Of a stretch of DNA of 64,000 nt, positions 56,294 through 64,000 are shown one piece after another; position 1 is the first letter of the stretch; every line of letters starts with the position of its first letter. The position numbers and the translations under genes were made by a program. This DNA comes from Macrothele yani (taxonomy: Eukaryota > Arthropoda > Arachnida > Araneae > Macrothelidae). The stretch is from contig CM077027.1 of NCBI GenBank assembly GCA_039090855.1, positions 103,086,424 to 103,150,423 of the forward strand, read 5' to 3'. Under the pieces are notes generated by a model. It did no database searches. It was not told where the DNA came from and saw nothing but the letters and a program-made list of their open reading frames with translations.

Positions 56294-57725
56294 ATGTCGG
56301 AAATATGTACGTTTGTCGATTCACAAAAGGGAGGGAAAAACTGAGTTTAAATTGATTTCTTTTCCTTAAAGAAAGACAACGGTGTAATAAATTTTACTGG
56401 ATATGCGATCAGAAGAGTAATGGCTGCAGAAGTAGAGCAATTACATCACTTGCAGGTGAAGAACATTATCTTATAAGTGCGTCCGAGCATAACCATGCTC
56501 CTGAAAGTGCTCGATCTAAAGTAGCCCAGAAGATTGCGGACATCAAAGAGAAGGCCAGAACCACCAATGATTTACCCCTGCGAATTATACAGGATGTAGC
56601 CTCAGAAATGTCTCTTGTGGCTCATCAGAGCATGCCGTCGAAAGAAGAACAGAGGAAATTGATAAAAAGAACTAGGAGGGTTGAAATGCCACCTGAACGT
56701 GCAATTGTGGAAATACTAAATATACCTGAGTTCTTAAAATACACAGAGGACGGGGAATTATTCCTATTAAAAGACTTCTATGAGAGGAATGAAAAATTTT
56801 TAATTTTTTCAACAGAAGCTAACCTCAAAATGTTGAGTGAAGCTGCATTTTGGGTGATGGATGGGACTTTTAAAACAGTGCCCAATATTTTTAAACAGCT
56901 GTATTCCATTCACGGTCCCGTGGGTCCTATGAACAACTGTAGAGTTTTGTCGTTAGTTTACGCTCTGATGACTAGCAAATCGCTAACCAGTTACTTCTCA
57001 TTCTTTGAAGAGCTAAAGACATTTGCCACTCAGAAAGATATTATTTTAGATCCACAGTGGGTGATCACTGATTTTGAGATGTCAGTCATCAATGCTGTAA
57101 GGGCCGCCTTTCCAGGTGCTAGACACCACGGATGCTTCTTTCATCTTGGGCAAAACATTTGGCGCAAAGTTCAGGCTATTCCTGGCCTGCAATCGAGATA
57201 TTGTAGTAATGAAGAGTTCAACTTGATAGTTCGACATCTTCCGGCGCGTGCTTTTCTTCCTCCTGAAATATTGATAATGCCTTTAACGAGATAAAACTTT
57301 TGTTTGATGACGAAGCGGAAGACTTAGTCAAATGGTTTGAAGACTACTATGTCTTGGGAAAAGTTCGTCGTACAACACGTAGCGGTGAAGAACGACGAAA
57401 CGAGCCACTCTTCCCACCAACTCTGTGGTCAGTGAATTCAGGAGTGATCCCACGCACTCAGAACAAAGTTGAAACGTGGCATCGACGATGGAAGCTTCTG
57501 ATTGGGCGCGCCGATGTTTCGTGTTTTCGGTTAATAAGGGAACTGCGAAAGGAAGAAGCTTCTGTCCAAAGAGAAATAGAAACAATAATGCGCGGAGAAG
57601 CTCCGCTTAGAATTAAGAAAAGTTTGATTCCCCGCGAAGAAAGAATTCGAAGAATTGTAAACAGCCGAGAGGAACGCACGATTATTGAATTTTGTAGAGG
57701 CATAGCCTATAATTTAAATTTGTGA
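56294..57725 (+). pseudogene. FLYWCH/MULE-type transposase relic
   Basis: The start MSEICTFVDSQKGGKK is at 56294. After a shift in an A run comes a FLYWCH zinc finger (LKERQRCNKFYWICDQK then NGCRSRAI, and EHNHAPES, with a TGA near 56355). It is continuous with the frame 56608-57294, which has the MULE DDE domain: AFWVMDGTFKTVPNIFKQLY (first Asp), WVITDFEMSVINAV (second Asp) and HHGCFFHLGQNIWRKVQ. A shift near 57270 leads to the last frame (57300-57725) with FPPTLWSVNSGVIPRTQNKV and ETWHRRWKLLIG, the C-terminal block of this family. Three or so lesions make it inactive; otherwise it is nearly complete at about 475 residues. Confidence 0.9.
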
Positions 57726-57729
57726 AGTT

Positions 57730-58995
57730 AAAAAAAGGTGATATTTAAATATGATCACTCTAACAAAAGTTTTTGCATGTGCTGCACATCTTTGGCAAGG
57801 TAATTTACTCGTTGCTTATTTTACGTAAATTACGGGTAATTTACTAGCAATTTACTTGGCGTAGAAACCCAGTTTTTTTTTTTTTTTTTATGAAAACGTA
57901 AATAACTAATTTTCTTTCATGCATTACTAATAATAATAAGCTTGCCTCTTTTTTTCAGGTTAAGGATTCCTGGGGGTGCGTGTGTGTTTGTTCATTTATT
58001 TGTTTTTTGAATGTTTGTGACTGAAAGTGGGAACTATGATGGGGGTGGTGTGCCGGTTCAGAATGCGTGTGAGGCCTGGCGGAGGTGAGAGTCACGGGTG
58101 GGGTGAAATGGGCCTTTGAGAGTTCTCTTTGCTAGCATGTATCGTGGGTCCATGTGCTTTTGATTGTGGAACCGTAGTGTGTGTATAAGGGGTGTGACTG
58201 TATCACTTGCCGATCTGACCTCATGACTACAATATTCATGAGGGGAGGGGAGGCACTGTATTTTCGGTGATTTGGGCAAAAATCAGCCAAAGTGCACTTA
58301 CGGGTTCACTGTAACTGGCTTCGTATACTGGTGGGAGGGTGTCGTGCGAGTGCACATTATGGCACTTCTCTCACTTCAGTGTAAAGTGCAAACTTATACG
58401 AAGACAAGAGTGGATGGACTAAGTTTCCTTTTCTCAAGTAAAGTACTCAGTTCTGTTGTTTCAGTTCTCAATTGTTGATATGTCAGGGCCTTATCAACAG
58501 AAAGGTGTGCTAACCCATATTGCTTTTGCCCCGCCCTTCCAAGAGGTCTCCGAAACCATTTCATTGTTTAGAATCTGTTTCTTTTACCGCAATATTTTTT
58601 AACAGTTTTCTTTTCTTTCATATTTTTCCTTCTGTTTTGTTTGTCAGATAAAGATGTGCCTATTTTTAATTACACACCTTCTTTTTCTTAGAAAAAAAAA
58701 TCCTTTTTTGAAAAATTTAAGTTAAATGATAGAAATAAAAATAAATAACGCAAAATAACAACGAAAAATATATTACATTTATTGTTTTAAATATTTCAAC
58801 TGATAATAAATTAATTAATAAAATTAAGTAAATCTTGTAATGTATGGTATTAACTATTATAATTTATATGTATATACATACAGAATCACAGAATCTGTAT
58901 CGCCATTTATGAGCTTCGATACAACCAATACAAATTTGTCCTTGTTAAATTACCTTATAAAATAATAAGTAGCTGAAAAATGAGAACGTGATTTA
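57730..58995. other. No gene seen
   Basis: AT-rich DNA with a GT-rich stretch near 57975-58240 and no recognisable domain. Confidence 0.45.
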
Positions 58996-59004
58996 ATTTG
59001 AAGC

Positions 59005-60146
59005 CAGGTCCGGATGGAGCTCTTGAGGGGCCCTGGGCGAAATTTCATTGTGGGGCCCAGAGCAAAATTTCATTGCGGGCACTAAAAAATAAATCTCATA
59101 TTTTAATAAAGTCGTTTCTGAAAATTATCGTTCGTTTGGAAGATAAAATGATTATCTCAAAGAAGTATTTGCTTTAAGCTTAAGAAAAGACCATAATATG
59201 GACTGAAAGTTCTGAGAGAGAGAGAGAGAGAGAAAAGAAAGAGAAATAGAGTGAGAAAGAGAGAAAAAAAGATAGAGAAAGAAAGAGAAATAGAGACAGG
59301 AGGGAAGAGAGAGAGAAAAGGAGAGGGAGAGAGATAGAGAAAGAAAAAGAGAAAAAAAGAGGGAGAGGGAGAGGGAGGGAGAGAGAGAGAGAAATAGTAA
59401 AAAGTGTTAAAATCTACGATTTTCTTTCCCAGGAGAAGATGTTTAGGTTGCATTGTGACTTATAACAGCTTATTCACAAAATGATAAAACGATACCTGCT
59501 TAGCGAATATTTTTGTATAGGAAATGTAATAAAGATCCCTCTAAAATAAATTGGTATAAACAGTTTTTTCTCCTGATGCATGTTTAGCGATTGATTTTTA
59601 ATGCACAGTGGAGTAACTGACAAATTAGTGACATTATAAACTTTTATACGCGTTCATATATGAAAGTTGCCTTTTTTTTTTTTTTTTTTTTTTTTCAATT
59701 TCTTGTAATGTTGGAAAAGTGACCTCCATGTGTAGTCCGAAAGTAACTTGGATATTGTTCTTTTATTTCCTTAAATTCAAGTATCAGGTTTTCACACAAA
59801 TTGTTGGATATATAAAAGTAGGGGACCACAAAATGATGAAATTTAATTTACTATTTCATGAATGCGGAAAAGATTAAGGTGGTTACAAAAATCATTTCGA
59901 ATCTGCAAATTTCAGTGTTCGTACGACGAATAGGGGGATAACGTATTCGAAAATGAGGAGATTGGAAACAAACAAATAAGTTCAAAAATATATTTTTAAG
60001 GGCCTTGCGCCCCAATAGTTACAAAAAAAAGATGTAGTTAAATTTTTTTTACCGAAAATTATTTTGTTTTCTTAACTGCGAGGCCCCCTGAAGGCGCGGG
60101 GCCCAGGGCGACCGGCCCGGTTGCCCCTATGTTCCAGCCGACCCTG
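59005..60146. mobile_element. Non-autonomous hAT-like element with 8-bp target-site duplication
   Basis: The direct repeat TTTGAAGC is at 58997-59004 and 60147-60154, immediately outside the ends. The left end is CAGGTCCGGATGGA and the reverse complement of the right end is CAGGGTCGGCTGGA, matching at 12 of 14 positions. An 8-bp duplication and CAGG ends are the marks of the hAT superfamily. Inside are GGGGCCC-rich subterminal stretches, a long GA tract (about 59215-59400) and a poly(T) run (59670-59695). No transposase is present. Confidence 0.9.
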
Positions 60147-60149
60147 TTT

Positions 60150-61860
60150 GAAGCAGTAATTTACTGTGAAAATGTTTCACCAGCATAGATTTCTGTTACG
60201 TTTGTAAACACATTCAAACATTTCTGTAATATCAAAAAGAATAACAATAATTATAAAAATAGATAAAATAATGGATATCCACAATATTGCTATTAATTTA
60301 TTTAAGACATTTTCCAAATTTTCATACTAACATATTTCGGATTGAAAGAATTACCAACAATAACTTCCCTGACCACCCCAACATTTAACATTTCTAAATT
60401 AGGCATTTACCACCATTTGGTCCCGCCAAGGTACTTTCCATCTCTTATTAAAATAATCCAAATACATATTACGACTTTGTTTAGCTGCGTCTGTAGAATT
60501 TTTAGTTTGTTTTTGCAAGTCACATAGGTACGATGCATATACGTACTTTTTGAGTTTCGTCGTAGAAAGTCGTGCAGTACGCATACGCCAAGCACAATGT
60601 AGTCTAAGTTTTTCAGAGAAGCATTTTTCTATGTGTGGAAAATCCTGAACGTCGAAGCCAAAAATCCAAATGCGTTTTCCGACTCCTTTTCGCCTTCGGC
60701 AACCTGTAGTTGAAAATTCGTTTATATATACTTTTCTTTCTTTTCTTTTTTTTTTTTTTTAATCCTTATTTTTTTTCTTCCTTTTTTTTTTTTTTTTTTT
60801 TCGTTTGCTGAAATTATTACTGCTAAAGTTCTGCTCTTTGGTGCGGAAAGGAAAAACGATATTTTGTAGATTTTTGTCGGAAACGAAGATTGAGTGAGAT
60901 ACTTGGGAATGAAAAGCGCGAAGTTTTTAAGTTTGTGTCTGTGGTCAAACCTAGTCAGGGGAACGATCTCTCGAGCGACCACAGGTGGTCAACCGTAATC
61001 CGCGCGAAGGTAAAAGTCTGTGTGTGGGGGTGGAGGCTTAAGGAGGGAGAGGTGGAAACAGAAGACCCCAGGGAGAAGATCCACACATTTTTGCCCTCCC
61101 CCTCTAGGGGAAGGGGGACAGGGAGCTCCCGGCATAAGATGCTCTCTGCTGGACAATGCGCCACCGAGTCTTTGCAAAACAGTGTGGTTGCATTGCATCA
61201 TTCTTCAGACAGCGATTACAGAGGTAACATGTAGTTTATGTACAGCCAAAGAGGAAAAAACTTATTGATACATTCAGGGCCCAAATTCTATAAAGATGTA
61301 GAAACAGAGATAAGGTGGAAATGGCGTTGTACAGAACGCAAATGATAGGCAAAAGTGTGCCTGGATACTAGTGACTCGGTTATTTTACAATTCAACTTGT
61401 GTCACAACCATGACCCACCAAAACTGATCATATCAAATAGCGTTAAACGAAAAGCAATAGAGGATATTTCGGAACGGCCATTAAAACTGATCATACAACT
61501 GCGGGAAATAACTGTTTACTAATTGAAAAAATAAATAGCAACAATGGAATATTAGTGCTAAGAAAAAGAAACGAATTTGGAAAAGAAAATAAAAAAAGCT
61601 AAAACAAAAGAATAAAAACGTTAAAATGAGATATAAAAAAATAAAAAAGCTAAAAAACAATAAGAAAATTAAAATACGAGAAAAATAAATAATCTAAAAA
61701 AAGAAAAGAAATTAAAAAGAAAGTAAAAACAGGAAAAAATTAAAATGAGAGAAAAAAATGATAGAAGAAAATTTAAAAAAAAATTGTTTTGGCGCATGAA
61801 GAGACAATCTGCACGTGATATCCCCCTTGGTAACAGTAATAAACTCTGTTGATTTTACCA
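60150..61860. other. No gene seen; poly(T) and A-rich low complexity
   Basis: Poly(T) tracts lie at about 60745-60800, and an A-rich AAAAT/AAAAGCTAAA low-complexity zone at about 61550-61790. The less AT-rich piece 60940-61250 has short frames in both directions that I do not recognise. Confidence 0.45.
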
Positions 61861-61869
61861 AAGACTCTG

Positions 61870-62837
61870 TCGAGGTTCACTGTTCCAGATCCTGCAGGTA
61901 AGGGAGGACTACAGGCTCCAAAACGTCGGAGATGTAACGGTGGCTGTTGAGTGTACCGGCGTTACGTACCAGAAGGGTGCGGATGTCATATCCAATTGCC
62001 CCCCAAACCATAACACCAGGCGGCGGACCGGTATGGCGATGCATAATGCAGGCATCATACAGTCTCTCGCCGCGGTGCCGCCACACACGGATCCGACCAT
62101 CGTGGTGTTGTAGGCAGAAGCGGGATTCGTCGGAGAAGACAATGTCGTGCCATTCCGTAGTCCAGATACGGCGTTCAACAGCCCACTGCCGCCGCACTCG
62201 CCGTTGGTGTAACGTCAACGGTAATCGGAGCAATGGGCGCCGTTCGACAAGTCCCCGCTCCTGCAGACGACGTCGAACGGTACGTGCTGACATAGGTGGT
62301 TGCGCAACACACCCTAATTCCTGGGCTAACGTTCGTGATGTGGCGGTGCGAGCCGTCAATGCCCGCCGCACAACATGCCGGTCCTCTAGTTCGGTGGTGT
62401 GCCGCAGCTGCGGCAATTGCTCACGTCAGTCCGTCCGTCCCTCCTGTACCCACCGAATCCATACTCGCCTCCCTGTGGCTGGATATCGTCCCACACGGGC
62501 ACCAATGTCTCGGTACGATAAACCGCTGTTGCGATAAGCCACTATTCGTCCTCTGTCGAACTCTGAAATGTGCTGGAATGACTGCCGTATTCTACGACGA
62601 GGCATCAGGAAGCTTCCTACGCACAGGTCCGGCAGCACAACACACTTCCACTACTTACACCCGGCCTTCTGTGCACCCTTCTTATAGTGCTCCTCGGTGG
62701 CGTGCCGGGCGCACATGATTTGCATATGCCCTGCAATGCTAATTGTTTGCATGTCCTCTCGCGGGCGACGCATGCTGTGTATTTCAGGCGAATCGCATGC
62801 TTCCTTCTTGGTGTTGCATTTTGGGTGGCCAGCAGTG
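61870..62837 (-). mobile_element. 5' part of a Tc1-like element
   Basis: The right end at 62837 begins CACTGCTGGCCACCCAAAAT on the minus strand, flanked by TA, as in Tc1-like elements. The transposase follows. The element is cut off at about 61870 after PYLQDLEQ, so its second half and left terminal repeat are missing. Confidence 0.85.
61877..62605 (-). pseudogene. Tc1-like transposase, C-terminally truncated
   Basis: The start MPRRRIRQSFQHISEFDRGR is at 62605 (an upstream ATG in the same frame is less likely by family alignment). The helix-turn-helix region YRDIGARVGRYPATGRRVWI is followed by a frame break near 62420, then RTLAQELGCVAQPPMSARTV, HDIVFSDESRFCLQHHDGR (first Asp) and PPPGVMVWGAIGYDIRTLLV. 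The frame ends before the second catalytic Asp. Confidence 0.87.
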
Positions 62838-62839
62838 TA

Positions 62840-63318
62840 TGTGCATTTAGGCGCGAAAACTACTAGTGAATTCCAAATGTCTTCCAGCTAACCAATTACG
62901 ATAAACGAAACTCCTTCAGCTGATGTGTAACCTGAGTTTTGTGATATCGACATTTTTAGGTGAATTTCAAATTTATTAGGGTTTATTTTTTATTCGTTAA
63001 AACAATTTTTAGTTTCCTGTTTATGCGTATATGTGTTTATAAGAACACATGCACCCAGACTAATAAAATGTGTGTGTGTGTATGTGTTTGTATAAATTCT
63101 TCCAGACTGAACACTGCGTTCCCTCAAAACAGATCCTGTACTTTCGTCACTGGCTCTTCTTCATTAGCATCAAATAATCTCCACCAGCTTTTCGTATTTT
63201 TTTTTTTATGTTCCAGTGTACTGATATTTTCAGTTATCTTTTTTTTTTTTTTTTTTTTTTGCTTTTGACTGTATTGATTTCGGTCACACTGTATAGAGTT
63301 ATAGTACCTGTAAATACA
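62840..63318. other. No gene seen; GT and poly(T) tracts
   Basis: It includes (TG)n at about 63068-63090 and poly(T) at 63238-63260. No domain is recognised. Confidence 0.45.
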
Positions 63319-63400
63319 GTATATACACTATCTACCAACAAGTAACTGGACACCTGCGATAGCAAGTGTCCAATTACTTGTCGGTAGATAGTGTATATAC
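63319..63400. repeat. 82-bp inverted repeat at a Tc1-like terminus
   Basis: The left arm GTATATACACTATCTACC... (63319-63351) and the right arm ...GGTAGATAGTGTATATAC (63368-63400) pair with about two mismatches around a short loop. The repeated block ACTATCTACC(A/G)ACAAGTAA looks like a transposon terminal repeat present twice, head to head. Confidence 0.88.
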
Positions 63401-64000
63401 TCACCATCACCACCTACCTGACAAGCTCTGCGCAGGTCAGCACATTCGATTAACCCCATTGTCACCCTATCAAGCCATGGTGGACCTCGCAACATGACAG
63501 GTGGCATTGTCATCTATCCTGAAAGTAACATGGGTCCACCTGTAAAACTGCCACAACGTAGGAAGCGCATCGTCATCCAAAATGATGCAGTAGGTCTCGG
63601 CGTTGAGTCTACCAGGAATTGCGACCAAGGGTCCGTGCCATACCAGGAGAAACACCCCCATAGCATAATTCCACCGCCACCGAACTTCACAATTGGCACA
63701 ATACATTCCGGCAGGAGACGTTTTCCAGGCAGACGCCAAACCCAGACCCTGCCATCTGAACGGTAGAGGGTGAACCTTGATTCGTCGGTCCTGAGAACCT
63801 ATTTCCACTGTTCAACGGTCCACTGTCAACGTTCTTTGCACCACGTTAGCCGAGCAGCGCTATTGGACTTGGTGATCAAAGGCTTGTGGGCGGCAGCACG
63901 TCCATGATAACCGAGCAGATGGGCTTCCTTACGGATGGTATTCATCGAAAGAACACTTCCGGATGCCTGTTGAAACTCCTCGCGGATGTGGCGCATCAAT
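63325..64000 (-). pseudogene. Tc1-like element, truncated by the window edge
   Basis: Reading in from the right edge on the minus strand: LMRHIREEFQQASGSVLSMN then TIRKEAHLLGYHGRAAAHKP, then WTVEQWK and [20 protein letters not shown] (first Asp; the preceding residues are mutated), [20 protein letters not shown] and [16 protein letters not shown] (second Asp). A degraded C-terminus leads to the inverted terminal region at 63319-63400. Frames change at least twice. The DNA-binding N-terminus is outside the window. Confidence 0.85.

Noticed and set aside
59157..59453. Ser/Leu/Phe-rich 98-residue protein on the minus strand
   Set aside because: It is translation of a GA-rich tract inside the hAT-like element.

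Overview
The window is eukaryotic nuclear DNA from an arthropod, most likely a chelicerate (spider- or scorpion-like). The evidence is one spliced visual opsin of the Gq-coupled long-wavelength arthropod type with introns of 5-6 kb, surrounded by low-density, AT-rich DNA full of transposon relics. These include Tc1/mariner, hAT, MULE, Ty3/gypsy, BEL/Pao and LINE remnants, two tRNA-derived repeat families, and several tandem satellites. There are no operons, ribosome-binding sites or other prokaryotic signals. Almost every long open frame comes from a mobile element.

Layout. 1-6350: a minus-strand Ty3/gypsy-like retroelement with gag, a classical -1 frameshift heptamer at the gag stop, and a protease frame fused directly to an integrase tail; RT, RNase H and the integrase core are missing. 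8166-11610: 5' part of a minus-strand BEL/Pao element with LTR, tRNA-Lys-type primer site, gag, protease and half of an RT. 11640-17340: Tc1 and mariner relics, a tRNA-like repeat pair, and a higher-order 77-bp minisatellite. 19040-20910: two arrays of a 146-bp repeat split by a 596-bp foldback element bounded by TTAA. 21014-29470: five Tc1-like copies or relics plus a tandem array of 320-bp tRNA-like repeats.

30215-47581: the opsin gene, minus strand. Three coding exons (42912-42311, 37283-37022, 30712-30401) encode 391 residues with clean splice sites, and a candidate TATA box and 5' UTR exon lie 4.5 kb upstream of the start codon. Its introns carry one nearly intact Tc1-like element, an hAT relic, a mariner relic and many copies of a tRNA-derived SINE.

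46290-57725: LINE tail, a DDE transposase with a minisatellite at its end, a 12-unit 130-bp satellite, an inverted pair of SINEs and a FLYWCH/MULE transposase relic. 59005-60146: a non-autonomous hAT element with a perfect 8-bp target duplication. 61870-64000: two further Tc1-like copies, the last running off the window.

The only confident host gene is the opsin. The mobile genes are mostly broken and probably inactive. I found no new multi-gene system; the most unusual items are the compact Gag-protease-integrase-tail element with its frameshift signal, the foldback element, and the tandem tRNA-like array.
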